A stretch of 64,000 nt of DNA from Crocinitomicaceae bacterium. Lineage in GTDB: Bacteria; Bacteroidota; Bacteroidia; Flavobacteriales_D; Crocinitomicaceae. Both the position numbers and the translations under genes were made by a program. The stretch is taken from assembly GCA_029251865.1 (NCBI GenBank), contig JAQXCN010000031.1, forward strand, positions 1 through 64,000, read 5' to 3'. Numbering within the stretch: the stretch's first letter is position 1; each line of letters starts with the position of its first letter. The notes under the pieces were generated by a model. It was given only the letters and a program-made list of their open reading frames with translations. It had not been told where the DNA came from and did not search any database. Positions 34,630 to 43,519 of this stretch are shown in pieces.

Positions 34630-36048
34630 ATGCCAGCAACGAGACATTTAACAACAGAAGAAAAGGCGCTAAAAATCAATTTGCAATCTGATATTTATGG
34701 GTGCTTCGCGGAAATCGGCGCGGGTCAGGAAGTTGCAGCAAACTTTTTTAAAGCAGGAGGAAGTTCAGGAACTATTGCTTTTAGCCACTCAGCATATGAC
34801 ATGAAGGTTTCGGATTCTATGTATGGAAAAACGAAGCGATATGTTTGTGAAGAACGTCTTCAAATCATGTTAAACACGGAATTCACAAACCTCAAAGAAA
34901 CACTCCCAAATAAATATAAAGAATCAAAGTTCTTTGCCTTTTGCAATACCGTTGAATCGCTGAACTACCACAAAACAAATCAAGGTAAAGGCTGGGTTGG
35001 TATTCGTTTTCAACTCAAACCCGAGGCTGAGCCTAACACTGTCGTTTTACATGTCAAAATGCATGACAATAGTCACAAGGGGCAGCAAGAAGCACTTGGA
35101 ATTCTTGGTGTAAATCTTATACACTCGTGCTACCATAGTAATAATGATATCGATGAATTTCTGGATGGACTAACAAAACGTATTCCTCGAGACCGTATTG
35201 AAATTGATATGCTCAGTATCACGGGACCTGACTTTAGTAATATAGACAACCGTGTTATTGCCCTCAACCTTGTGAAAAGAGGCATTACGGATGCGACTAT
35301 GTTTGATTTAGCTCAAAACGTTTTGCAACCTACGAATGCACTTTACAAAAAGAACATATTGTTAACCAGAGGTCGTTTTCGACCTGTTACAAAAGTTCAT
35401 ATTGATATGATTGAGAATGGCAGAAAAGCTTTCTCAAATGAAAATGAAGTAAAAGAAGATAATGTAGCGGTGGTATTTGAACTAACCTTAAAAGACCTTA
35501 CAGCGGATGGGAAAATATCTGTTCAAGACTTCTTAGATCGCGCTGATTTACTCTCTTCGCTTGGTTATACGGTAATGGTTTCAAATTATCTGAAGCATTA
35601 TAAGATGGTAGAATACCTCGCGCCTATTTCAAGAGGTAATTTAATCGGCGTTATCCTCGGAGTTTATAATCTTAACACAATCTTTGATGAGCGATATTAT
35701 GACAATCTTCCTGGAGGACTGCTAGAAGCATTCGGTCGCGGTTTTGGACCGAACATGAAGCTTTATGTATATCCAGCATTGAATGTTGAGGATGGTGAAA
35801 TCTATGATCTCGACAATATTGAAATCGCACCAAACCTAAAGGGTCTTTTACAATACATGAGGGAAAATGACAAAATGAAACCGATTGTAGAATTCGATCC
35901 GAAACTCCTCCATATCATGTCAGATGATGTACTTTCAAAAATTCGAGCAGGAGCATCAAGTTGGGAAGAAGATGTGCCAGAATCTGTAGCCAAGGCAATC
36001 AAAGCATTTGAGCTATTTGGCTACCATAAGAAAGAGGTCAATATCTAA
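34630..36048 (+). CDS. Conserved unknown with nucleotidylyltransferase-like motif
   Basis: This 472-residue protein has no signal peptide. An N-terminal block, IYGCFAEIGAGQEVAANFFKAGGSSGT, is striking and highly glycine-rich. Around residue 248 it reads LTRGRFRPVTKVHIDMIENG, which resembles the nucleotidylyltransferase GRFxPxHxGH motif, but the first His is Thr and the Gly is Val. This may explain why homologues are labelled NMN/nicotinate adenylyltransferase; I do not accept that function. The C-terminus is acidic (SSWEEDVPESVAKAI). It lies 3 bases after the peroxidase gene and its stop overlaps the WYL gene's start (TAATG). Function unknown; the pair appears to be a unit. Confidence 0.75.
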   Translation: MPATRHLTTEEKALKINLQSDIYGCFAEIGAGQEVAANFFKAGGSSGTIAFSHSAYDMKVSDSMYGKTKRYVCEERLQIMLNTEFTNLKETLPNKYKESKFFAFCNTVESLNYHKTNQGKGWVGIRFQLKPEAEPNTVVLHVKMHDNSHKGQQEALGILGVNLIHSCYHSNNDIDEFLDGLTKRIPRDRIEIDMLSITGPDFSNIDNRVIALNLVKRGITDATMFDLAQNVLQPTNALYKKNILLTRGRFRPVTKVHIDMIENGRKAFSNENEVKEDNVAVVFELTLKDLTADGKISVQDFLDRADLLSSLGYTVMVSNYLKHYKMVEYLAPISRGNLIGVILGVYNLNTIFDERYYDNLPGGLLEAFGRGFGPNMKLYVYPALNVEDGEIYDLDNIEIAPNLKGLLQYMRENDKMKPIVEFDPKLLHIMSDDVLSKIRAGASSWEEDVPESVAKAIKAFELFGYHKKEVNI

Positions 36049-37061
36049 TGCCTCACATTAAAAACGCCCTACTACGCTTTCGCATCATTGATAAGATGAT
36101 TCGAAACAAATACAAGTCATATCCATCGAAACAAGAGCTCAGAGAAGCTTGCGAAGAGTCTCTGTATGGATCTATTGATGGAGCGCATATCTGCAATAGC
36201 ACTATTGAAAAAGACCTATTTAATATGAAAATCGAGCATGATGCTCCGATTAAATACAGCAAAAAGAACAGAGGTTATTATTATGAAAACCCTGATTATA
36301 GTATTAATGATATTCCGCTTACTGAAGACGAGCTAAGCTCAATAAAATATGCCGTAGACACCCTACACCAATTTAAAGAAACGCCTTTCTTTAAAGAATT
36401 CGGTAATGCTATTGATAAAATTGTTGACCGTGTTTCAGTTGGCGATGAGCAGAACGAAATGTCAAAGTATATACAATTTGAAGCCGCAGCCTCAATTGGA
36501 GGTAATGAATTCCTGCCTATACTCTTGGAGGCCATACAAAGGAGACGAAAAGTTTGGTTTATATACACAAGCTTTACAAAGGGAGCGGGAAAGCCAAGAA
36601 AAGTTTCTCCGTTGTTCCTCAAGGAATTTCAAAAAAGATGGTATTTAGTTTCTTATGATTCTTCTAGCGAAGATATACGCACCTATGCACTTGACCGGAT
36701 GGAGGAGCCAAAAATACTAGAAGATTTGCAAGACAACCTAAAGGATTTCAAACCTGAAGAATATTTTAAAAATGCCATGGGTATAACGAGCTATAAGGGA
36801 AACGCCTATGTAATAAAACTCAAGGCCAAAGAGATTGCTTCGAAATACCTAAAAAGTCAACCCATTCATAAATCACAAGAAATTATTAAAGAAATTGAGG
36901 ATGGGTCAACATATTTCCAGTTAAAACTTTTGATTTCTGAAGAATTAATCCGTGCACTACTGAGTTATGGTGGTGAAATTGAAATCATTGAACCAAAAGA
37001 ACTCAAAACCGCATTGATAGAAAGAATATCAGCGATGCATAAGGTTTATCAATTAAAATAA
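36048..37061 (+). CDS. WYL-domain transcriptional regulator
   Basis: The N-terminal 80 residues (LRFRIIDKMIRNKYKSYPSKQELREACEESL, then STIEKDLFNMK) form a winged-helix DNA-binding region of the YafY/DeoR type. The WYL domain is at about residues 150-240, with RRRKVWFIYTSF, KVSPLFLKEFQKRWYLVSYD and RTYALDRMEEPKI, and a WCX-type C-terminal extension follows. WYL proteins sense nucleic acid or nucleotide ligands and often repress genes of DNA damage or defence. Its start overlaps the unknown gene's stop codon, so they are co-translated, and that gene is a likely target. Ligand unknown. Confidence 0.88.
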   Translation: MPHIKNALLRFRIIDKMIRNKYKSYPSKQELREACEESLYGSIDGAHICNSTIEKDLFNMKIEHDAPIKYSKKNRGYYYENPDYSINDIPLTEDELSSIKYAVDTLHQFKETPFFKEFGNAIDKIVDRVSVGDEQNEMSKYIQFEAAASIGGNEFLPILLEAIQRRRKVWFIYTSFTKGAGKPRKVSPLFLKEFQKRWYLVSYDSSSEDIRTYALDRMEEPKILEDLQDNLKDFKPEEYFKNAMGITSYKGNAYVIKLKAKEIASKYLKSQPIHKSQEIIKEIEDGSTYFQLKLLISEELIRALLSYGGEIEIIEPKELKTALIERISAMHKVYQLK

Positions 37062-37105
37062 TTAGTTCAACTTATTGTTAATTTTACAGTTGTAATCAAT
37101 TATAT

Positions 37106-37879
37106 ATGGAAATCATAGTAGAACATAAAGAAGGGGTCTGTTTTATTACCTTTAATAGACCTGAAGTTTTCAACGCTTTTAATAAACCAATGGCAATGGC
37201 CGTTCAAAACACCCTAGACGCATGTGAAAAAGATGATACGGTAAGGGCTGTAGTACTGATAGGAACGGGGAAAGCCTTTTGCGCAGGACAAGATTTGGCT
37301 GAGGTTACAGATCCAAACGGACCTGAATTGAAAGATATTGTTGGCCAACATTACAACCCAATAATAAAACGTATTCGAGCCATCGAAAAACCAATTATTG
37401 CTGCAGTAAATGGCGTAGCCGCTGGCGCGGGTGCGAATATCGCTTTGGCTTGTGATATCGTGTTTGCAAAACAAAGTGCTACTTTCATTCAAGCATTTTC
37501 AAAAATTGGGCTTATACCAGACTCGGGGGGAACATATTTCCTTCCGAGAATTATTGGCGTTCAAAAAGCACTGGCACTTATGATGACTGGAGATAAAATC
37601 AGTGCGCAAGAAGCTGAAGAACTGAATATGATTTACAAAGCCGTTGAAGATGCAACTTTTGATTCCGTCGTTCATAGTTTTGTAAATAAGATTGCTAAGA
37701 TGCCTACAAGAGCCATAGGGCTTACAAAAAAAGCAGTTAATGAAAGCCTATCAAACTCACTAGATGTTCAATTGGGCCTGGAAGAAAAACTTCAAAATGA
37801 AGCAGGGCAGACTAAAGACTTTAACGAAGGTGTCGAGGCTTTTCTCGAAAAAAGACCTGCAAAATTCATAGGTAAATGA
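37106..37879 (+). CDS. Enoyl-CoA hydratase/isomerase, PaaG-like
   Basis: The crotonase fold is clear: FITFNRPEVFNAFN, GTGKAFCAGQDLAE for the oxyanion hole, PIIAAVNGVAAGAGANIALACD, and IGLIPDSGGTYFLPR. The IPDSGGT segment, with Asp instead of Glu, is the PaaG type that isomerises epoxide-ring intermediates in phenylacetate catabolism. The gene is coupled to the 3-hydroxyacyl-CoA dehydrogenase by ATGA overlap, as in Paa operons, but the other Paa genes are absent from the window. A generic enoyl-CoA isomerase role is the main alternative. Confidence 0.9.
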   Translation: MEIIVEHKEGVCFITFNRPEVFNAFNKPMAMAVQNTLDACEKDDTVRAVVLIGTGKAFCAGQDLAEVTDPNGPELKDIVGQHYNPIIKRIRAIEKPIIAAVNGVAAGAGANIALACDIVFAKQSATFIQAFSKIGLIPDSGGTYFLPRIIGVQKALALMMTGDKISAQEAEELNMIYKAVEDATFDSVVHSFVNKIAKMPTRAIGLTKKAVNESLSNSLDVQLGLEEKLQNEAGQTKDFNEGVEAFLEKRPAKFIGK

Positions 37880-39039
37880 TTGAAACAATTGGCGTAGTTG
37901 GCTCAGGAACGATGGGTATAGGAATTGCTCAAATAGCTGCACAGAATAAACATCAGGTGGTCCTTCATGACCATAGTGAAAAACAATTATCGAAGGCAAA
38001 AGAAGGTCTTGACAAGATAATGAAAAGACTTGTTGAAAAGGGACGAATAACTGAATCGGAACGTAAAGTAATAAACAGCAGGATTTTATTTACAACAAAT
38101 ATGGGTGACTTATGGCCCTGTGGATTAGTAATCGAAGCAATAGTAGAAGATATCACGATCAAACATGAGGTTTTTAAAAAACTTGAAGATATTGTTTCTG
38201 ATCATTGTATTTTGGCATCAAACACATCCTCATTATCAATAGCTTCAATTGGCGCTGCATTAAACAAGTCAGAACGTATTATTGGGATCCATTTTTTCAA
38301 TCCGGCACCATTAATGCCTCTTGTAGAAATAATTCCCTCCATACAAAGCTCTAAAAGCACAAGTGACTCTGCAAAAGAACTCATAACCTCGTGGGGCAAA
38401 ACGGTAGTCATGTGTAAAGATACACCTGGATTTATTGTAAATCGGGTTGCACGACCTTTTTATGGCGAAGCGCTTCGCATTTACGAGGAGGGTATTGCTG
38501 ACTTTGCAACAATTGATTGGGCACTCAAAGAGCTTGGAGGATTTAGAATGGGGCCTTTTACACTCATGGATTATATTGGTAATGATATAAACTTCGCTGT
38601 AACGGAATCTGTATTTAAAGCCTTTTTCTACGACCCGAGATTTAAACCTTCGTTTACCCAAAAAAGATATTCAGAAGCCGGTTTTTACGGTCGTAAATCA
38701 GGAAGAGGTTATTATCACTATGAAAACGAAGAACTAAATTCAAAGGCAAATAAAGATAAAGTTTTGGGTCAATCTATTCTTGACCGTATTGTTTGCTTAT
38801 TAATCAATGAGGCAATTGACGCTGTCTTCATGGATGTTGCGACAACTAAGGATGTAGATTTAGCGATGACCAAAGGTGTAAACTATCCGAAAGGTCTTTT
38901 ACAATGGGGAGATGAAATAGGGTTAGAAGTTGTATTAAAGAGACTCCAGGATTTATTCGATTACTACGGAGAGGACCGATACCGGCCTAACCCTTTGCTT
39001 CGAAGAATGGTAGCCGAAAAAAAGAAATTTTATAGCTGA
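37876..39039 (+). CDS. 3-Hydroxyacyl-CoA dehydrogenase, PaaH-like
   Basis: The NAD-binding N-terminus IGVVGSGTMGIGIAQIAA is classical. The catalytic His and Glu region reads GIHFFNPAPLMPLVEII, followed by GKTVVMCKDTPGFIVNRVARPFYGEA. A second C-terminal helical domain follows (LLINEAIDAVFMDVATTKDVDLAMTKGVNYPKG), typical of PaaH/PaaC-type enzymes with the duplicated dimerisation domain. At 387 residues it is longer than FadB-type monomers. It is joined to the crotonase by an ATGA overlap. Oxidation of 3-hydroxyadipyl-CoA or a similar intermediate is likely. Confidence 0.9.
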   Translation: MIETIGVVGSGTMGIGIAQIAAQNKHQVVLHDHSEKQLSKAKEGLDKIMKRLVEKGRITESERKVINSRILFTTNMGDLWPCGLVIEAIVEDITIKHEVFKKLEDIVSDHCILASNTSSLSIASIGAALNKSERIIGIHFFNPAPLMPLVEIIPSIQSSKSTSDSAKELITSWGKTVVMCKDTPGFIVNRVARPFYGEALRIYEEGIADFATIDWALKELGGFRMGPFTLMDYIGNDINFAVTESVFKAFFYDPRFKPSFTQKRYSEAGFYGRKSGRGYYHYENEELNSKANKDKVLGQSILDRIVCLLINEAIDAVFMDVATTKDVDLAMTKGVNYPKGLLQWGDEIGLEVVLKRLQDLFDYYGEDRYRPNPLLRRMVAEKKKFYS

Positions 39040-39045
39040 TTTTAG

Positions 39046-39053
39046 TATCTTCG
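39046..39053 (+). promoter_or_regulatory. -7 box (TATCTTCG) of metK
   Basis: TATCTTCG matches TAnnTTTG except for C at the sixth base and lies 17 nt before the metK ATG, in a 31-base gap. There is no room for an S-adenosylmethionine riboswitch. Confidence 0.5.
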
Positions 39054-39070
39054 CACCTTAAATAAAAACT

Positions 39071-40324
39071 ATGGCCTATTTATTTACTTCAGAATCTGTT
39101 TCTGAAGGTCACCCAGATAAAGTAGCAGATCAAATATCTGACGCACTTATTGATAATTTCCTTGCCTTTGACCCAGATTCCAAAGTCGCATGTGAAACAC
39201 TCGTCACCACGGGACAGGTGGTTTTGGCAGGAGAAGTAAAATCTAATACTTATTTAGACGTTCAAAAAATTGCACGAGATGTAATTAACAAGATTGGATA
39301 TACCAAAAGTGAGTATATGTTTGATGGCAATTCATGTGGTGTGTTTTCAGCAATTCATGAACAATCTTCAGACATAAACCAGGGTGTTGAACGTGCGGTA
39401 AAAGAGGAACAAGGCGCGGGAGATCAGGGAATGATGTTTGGATATGCAACGAACGAAACAGAAAGTTTCATGCCTCTTCCATTGGAGATTTCTCATCTTC
39501 TACTTAAGGAATTGGCAGCACTCAGAAGAGAAAATAATGAAGTAACCTATTTAAGACCGGATTCTAAATCTCAAGTTACCATTGAATATTCAGATGACAA
39601 CAAACCTATTCGTATTGATGCAATTGTAATTTCAACACAGCACGATGATTTCGATGGAGAACAAAAAATGCTGGCAAAAATAAAAAATGACGTCATTGCC
39701 ATTCTTATCCCTCGGGTTAAGGCATTACTTCCTAAAGAAACACAGGCATTATTTACAGACAATATTACCTACCATGTAAATCCAACTGGAGTATTTGTTA
39801 TTGGTGGCCCACATGGAGATACGGGATTAACAGGAAGAAAAATTATTGTTGATACATATGGTGGTAAAGGTGCCCACGGTGGTGGTGCTTTTTCTGGAAA
39901 AGATCCATCAAAAGTTGACCGGTCTGCAGCTTACGCAACGCGTCACATTGCAAAAAATGCAATTGCTGCAGGTTTGAGTGATGAGATTTTGGTGCAAGTG
40001 GCCTATGCTATTGGGGTTGCTAAACCTATGGGACTATATGTTGATACTTACGGAACTTCCAAAGTTAACCTTACGGATGGAGAGATTGCGAGAAAGCTTG
40101 AAGACCTTTTTGACATGCGACCTTATGCAATTGAGACAAGATTCAATCTCAGAACACCTATTTATTCAGAATCTGCTGCTTACGGCCACATGGGTCGAGA
40201 ATGTAAAGAAGTAGAAAAAGTTTTTAAAGATGCCTCTGGGACTACGAAAACGATGACAGTCAAACTCTTTCCTTGGGAGGAGTTAAACTTTGTAGAAAAA
40301 ATCAAAGCTGACTTTGATTTATAA
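39071..40324 (+). CDS. metK: S-adenosylmethionine synthetase
   Basis: MetK makes S-adenosylmethionine from ATP and methionine. The conserved blocks are [18 protein letters not shown] at the start, [12 protein letters not shown] near residue 117, [14 protein letters not shown], and [18 protein letters not shown] near 270, the phosphate and substrate loops. The length of 417 is in range. It is followed by a strong intrinsic terminator, so the transcription unit probably ends here. The product feeds the several methyltransferases in the window. Confidence 0.98.
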   Translation: MAYLFTSESVSEGHPDKVADQISDALIDNFLAFDPDSKVACETLVTTGQVVLAGEVKSNTYLDVQKIARDVINKIGYTKSEYMFDGNSCGVFSAIHEQSSDINQGVERAVKEEQGAGDQGMMFGYATNETESFMPLPLEISHLLLKELAALRRENNEVTYLRPDSKSQVTIEYSDDNKPIRIDAIVISTQHDDFDGEQKMLAKIKNDVIAILIPRVKALLPKETQALFTDNITYHVNPTGVFVIGGPHGDTGLTGRKIIVDTYGGKGAHGGGAFSGKDPSKVDRSAAYATRHIAKNAIAAGLSDEILVQVAYAIGVAKPMGLYVDTYGTSKVNLTDGEIARKLEDLFDMRPYAIETRFNLRTPIYSESAAYGHMGRECKEVEKVFKDASGTTKTMTVKLFPWEELNFVEKIKADFDL

Positions 40325-40341
40325 ATAATTTTCATTTCAAT

Positions 40342-40367
40342 AAAAGGTCCTTCGGGGCCTTTTTTTT
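40342..40367 (+). terminator. Intrinsic terminator after metK
   Basis: A stem of nine base pairs (AAAAGGTCC pairing with GGGCCTTTT, one G-U) closes a TTCG tetraloop and runs into a tract of T residues. It starts 17 bases after the metK stop. This is the clearest terminator in the window. Confidence 0.9.
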
Positions 40368-40464
40368 GTTAAATACTATTTTTTCAAAAAAACTGCCAAC
40401 GTACCCATAATAAAGAAAAAGTAATATTTTTACAAGGATTGAATAACTGTACAAGAAACCAATT

Positions 40465-41829
40465 ATGCAAAAATCTATTTTCACACTTCTAATTTTAACT
40501 TTTTCACTTTCAGCTTTAAGTCAAAAAATATCATTTTTTGATAAGTTGATGGCCAAAAAACTAATTGGAGAAGGGAATGAATTATTATACGCTGGCAGAA
40601 CAAGTGAAGCAATGTTAACCTATGAAAGTGCAAAGCTAAAAAACCCACTTTCAGGAGAGGCTTGTTACCATCTTGGTGTTGCTGAATTCTATCTCAGAAG
40701 CTTTTATAACGCACACGAAAATGCCATTGCCGCCGAAAAATTAATCCAAAAGAAAAAAAATGGTGAATATTATTATTATATCGGGAGAATATATCATTCG
40801 GTTAATGAAATAGATACGGCAAAATATTACTACATCCGCGCCCAAGAAAAACTAGGGCCAAGAATATCTAAAGATTATGATCTAGATATACTTATCAAGC
40901 AATGTGATTTTGTACAAAACGAGATAAAAAATAAAGTTAAATATATCTGTAAACCGTTTTCGAGAGCTGTAAATTCCAAGTATGACGAGTACGGTGCAAT
41001 CTTAATTTACGACAAGCAAAGACTATTTTTTACAGCAAGACAACCGGAGACAACAGGTAATAATATTAATTATGGCGACCAAAAGTTTTATGAAGATATC
41101 TATCGTGCTGATTGGAACACAGAAAAAAACAATTGGGAAATCAATACAACCGATATGGAAGATTACAATACCGAAGGCTTTGATGCATTAAATTTCATTT
41201 CGCGTAATGGGAATTATGGACTTCTCACAATCAACACCTCCGCAACAATTGAAAAGTCCACCACAAGTTCAGAGATTTATGAGTTTGAAGCAGACGAAGA
41301 AGACAGTACATGGTATATTGACCCAATAAAGTCAGAATCTATAAACACAAGCTATTTTGAAGGCTCTGCTACTATTTCAGACACGAGTTTTGATGAGGAT
41401 GAAACGGCCACACAAACGATGATATTTGTGAGTGATAGAAATTCTGAAAAAAGTCTAACTGATTTATATTCAGTGCAACGCATTGATGATAAATGGGGTG
41501 ATGCAAAACCTATCATGGAAATTAACACCACAGGTCGCGAAACCACGCCTTTCCTATCAGCAGATGGTTCTTTTTTGTTTTTTAGCAGCGATGCCTTGCC
41601 GGGAATGGGAGGATACGATGTCTATTATTGCAAATGGGAAAATAATAAATGGGGTTCACCCGTAAATATGGGTGCGGCCATTAATACAGTTAATGATGAT
41701 ACACATTTTCAGTATTTTCCAGAATATGGAATAGGTACTATTTCTACGATAACTGATTTTGATGGATATTTCAGTTATGATATATTTCAATTTGATCTCG
41801 ACGCTTTAAATTTCCCTTTTCAAAAATAG
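40465..41829 (+). CDS. TPR and PD40-repeat envelope protein
   Basis: A signal peptide (MQKSIFTLLILTFSLSALSQ) precedes TPR-like helices at about residues 30-150 (LIGEGNELLYAGRTSEAMLTYESAKL, ACYHLGVAEFYLRS). The C-terminal two-thirds carries WD40-like PD40 beta-propeller repeats: AILIYDKQRLFFTARQPE, GRETTPFLSADGSFLFFSSDALPGMGGYDVYYCKW, plus an N-terminal blade. The TPR-plus-PD40 layout recalls T9SS-associated lipoproteins such as PorE-like proteins, but no OmpA domain is present and there is no lipobox. It may help surface export or sensing. The evidence is structural only. Confidence 0.78.
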   Translation: MQKSIFTLLILTFSLSALSQKISFFDKLMAKKLIGEGNELLYAGRTSEAMLTYESAKLKNPLSGEACYHLGVAEFYLRSFYNAHENAIAAEKLIQKKKNGEYYYYIGRIYHSVNEIDTAKYYYIRAQEKLGPRISKDYDLDILIKQCDFVQNEIKNKVKYICKPFSRAVNSKYDEYGAILIYDKQRLFFTARQPETTGNNINYGDQKFYEDIYRADWNTEKNNWEINTTDMEDYNTEGFDALNFISRNGNYGLLTINTSATIEKSTTSSEIYEFEADEEDSTWYIDPIKSESINTSYFEGSATISDTSFDEDETATQTMIFVSDRNSEKSLTDLYSVQRIDDKWGDAKPIMEINTTGRETTPFLSADGSFLFFSSDALPGMGGYDVYYCKWENNKWGSPVNMGAAINTVNDDTHFQYFPEYGIGTISTITDFDGYFSYDIFQFDLDALNFPFQK

Positions 41830-41861
41830 AGACTATTTTCATTATACAATAAGCCTCACTT

Positions 41862-42635
41862 ATGAACCGTTATTTTTTTGAAATTTCATACGATGGTACA
41901 AATTTCTTTGGTTGGCAAATTCAACCAACAGAACGTACAATTCAAGGCACCATAGAAGATGTCCTTTACAAGCTGTGTTCACTTAATCATATACAAATTG
42001 TGGGATGTGGAAGAACTGATACGGGGGTTCATGCGAAAAAATACTTTTTTCACGCCGATATGGAACTAAAAATGGACGAAGAAAACTTTATGTATAAACT
42101 TAATTGCATGTTACCTCAAAGTATTTCAGTTCAAAGTCTTCAACAAGTAGATGATAATTTACATGCAAGGTTCGATGCCAAACTTAGAACATACAGGTAT
42201 TTTATACACCCGAAAAAAGACCCATTTAAAAAATCATTTTCGTGGTTTATTTCGCAATCTTTAGATTTTGAGTTAATGCAAAAAGCAGCAAATACTTTAA
42301 TTGGAACGCAGGACTTTGAGGCATTCTCAAAAAAACATACCGATGTGAAAAGTCATATCTGCAACGTTTCAAATGCCTGTTTTCTAGATCAAAAGCAAGG
42401 GGTCGTGTTTGAGATTTCGGCGAATCGTTTTCTCAGGAATATGGTTCGAGCTATTGTAGGAACACTCATTGAAGTCGGATTACGAAAATTGAGTATAGAA
42501 GACTTTCAAAAAATACTCGACTCAAAAGACAGACAAAAAGCGGCAGCATCCGCCCCTTCTGAAGGCCTCTACCTTTGGGATGTGATTTACCCTATTCAGC
42601 GAGACGCGCACCTTCAGTCAAAACCTCACGATTGA
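41862..42635 (+). CDS. truA: tRNA pseudouridine(38-40) synthase
   Basis: TruA converts uridines 38-40 of the tRNA anticodon stem to pseudouridine. The catalytic Asp lies in GCGRTDTGVHAKKYFFHAD near residue 52. YFFEISYDGTNFFGWQIQP at the start and FLRNMVRAIVGTLIEVG near 200 are conserved. Length, 257, is normal. The 3' end overlaps the convergent fabD gene by 44 bases, so its last residues share DNA with the end of FabD. Confidence 0.96.
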   Translation: MNRYFFEISYDGTNFFGWQIQPTERTIQGTIEDVLYKLCSLNHIQIVGCGRTDTGVHAKKYFFHADMELKMDEENFMYKLNCMLPQSISVQSLQQVDDNLHARFDAKLRTYRYFIHPKKDPFKKSFSWFISQSLDFELMQKAANTLIGTQDFEAFSKKHTDVKSHICNVSNACFLDQKQGVVFEISANRFLRNMVRAIVGTLIEVGLRKLSIEDFQKILDSKDRQKAAASAPSEGLYLWDVIYPIQRDAHLQSKPHD

Positions 42636-43479
42636 CTTTTTTAAATAGGCCTTGAAGAACACGACCTGGACCGACTTCAATAATGTGATTCGCTCCATCT
42701 ACCAACATTTTCTCCATTATCTGTGTCCATTTTACGGCGCCAGTTAATTGTAAAACTAAATTCTCTTTTATTTCATCAGCATTAGATACAGGTAGCGCAT
42801 TAACATTTTGGTAAACAGGACAAATTGGAACGTTAAAAGTTGTTGACTCAATGGCTGCTGCTAATTCTTCTCGTGCAGGCTCCATCAAAGGGGAGTGAAA
42901 CGCTCCTCCGACAGGAAGCACCATAGCTCTTCTTGCTCCAACAGCACTAAGTTTCTCGCATGCCTCTTCAACTGCAGGAATTGCTCCGGATATAACCAAC
43001 TGCCCAGGGCAATTATAATTGGCAGGGACAACAACACCGTTGATGTCCGCACAAATACTTTCAACAACTGAATCTTCTAAACCTAAGATTGCAGCCATTG
43101 TTGAAGGTTCTTTTTCACATGCGCTTTGCATTGCAATAGCACGCTTTGAAACTAAAGATAAGCCATCTTCAAAACTCAATGATTTATTTGCTACAAGTGC
43201 TGAGAATTCACCAAGAGAATGTCCCGCAACCATATCGGGTTTAAATTCTGCTCCTAAACAAGTTGCTAAAATAGTTGAATGTAAAAATATTGCAGGTTGG
43301 GTCACCTTGGTTTGCTTAAGTTCTTCGGCCGTACCTTCAAACATGACTTTTTGGATATCAAAACCTAAAATCTCATTTGCAGCAGCAAACATTTCTTTTG
43401 CCTGTGTAGAGGCGTTAAATAGGTCTTGACCCATTCCGGAGAATTGAGCACCTTGACCAGGAAAAACATAAGCTTTCAT
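42592..43479 (-). CDS. fabD: Malonyl-CoA:ACP transacylase
   Basis: FabD loads malonyl groups onto acyl carrier protein for fatty acid synthesis. The start AYVFPGQGAQFSGMGQDLF, the nucleophile GHSLGEFSAL near residue 88, and PVGGAFHSPLM with the catalytic His near 200 are characteristic. IIEVGPGRVLQGL closes the domain. At 295 residues the protein is a normal length. It stands alone; other fab genes are not adjacent. Its C-terminal codons overlap the end of truA by 44 bases. Confidence 0.96.
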   Translation of the reverse strand: MKAYVFPGQGAQFSGMGQDLFNASTQAKEMFAAANEILGFDIQKVMFEGTAEELKQTKVTQPAIFLHSTILATCLGAEFKPDMVAGHSLGEFSALVANKSLSFEDGLSLVSKRAIAMQSACEKEPSTMAAILGLEDSVVESICADINGVVVPANYNCPGQLVISGAIPAVEEACEKLSAVGARRAMVLPVGGAFHSPLMEPAREELAAAIESTTFNVPICPVYQNVNALPVSNADEIKENLVLQLTGAVKWTQIMEKMLVDGANHIIEVGPGRVLQGLFKKVNREVLTEGARLAE

Positions 43480-43494
43480 ATTTCTTTTTTTTCA

Positions 43495-43502
43495 CAAAAG
43501 TA
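43495..43502 (-). promoter_or_regulatory. -7 box (TACTTTTG) of fabD
   Basis: The minus strand reads TACTTTTG, an exact TAnnTTTG match, 15 nt before the fabD ATG. No -33 TTTG is seen at the usual distance. Confidence 0.5.
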
Positions 43503-43519
43503 AAAGAACTAATAGAATA

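Noticed and set aside
38311-38661. 116-residue minus-strand ORF opposite the PaaH-like gene
   Set aside because: Shadow of a well-conserved dehydrogenase.
39040-39070. SAM riboswitch before metK
   Set aside because: Only 31 bases separate the genes, too few for an aptamer, and a -7 box occupies them.
43019-43429. 136-residue ORF opposite fabD
   Set aside because: It lies fully inside fabD, whose motifs are unambiguous; the antisense ORF has no recognisable domain or own start context.
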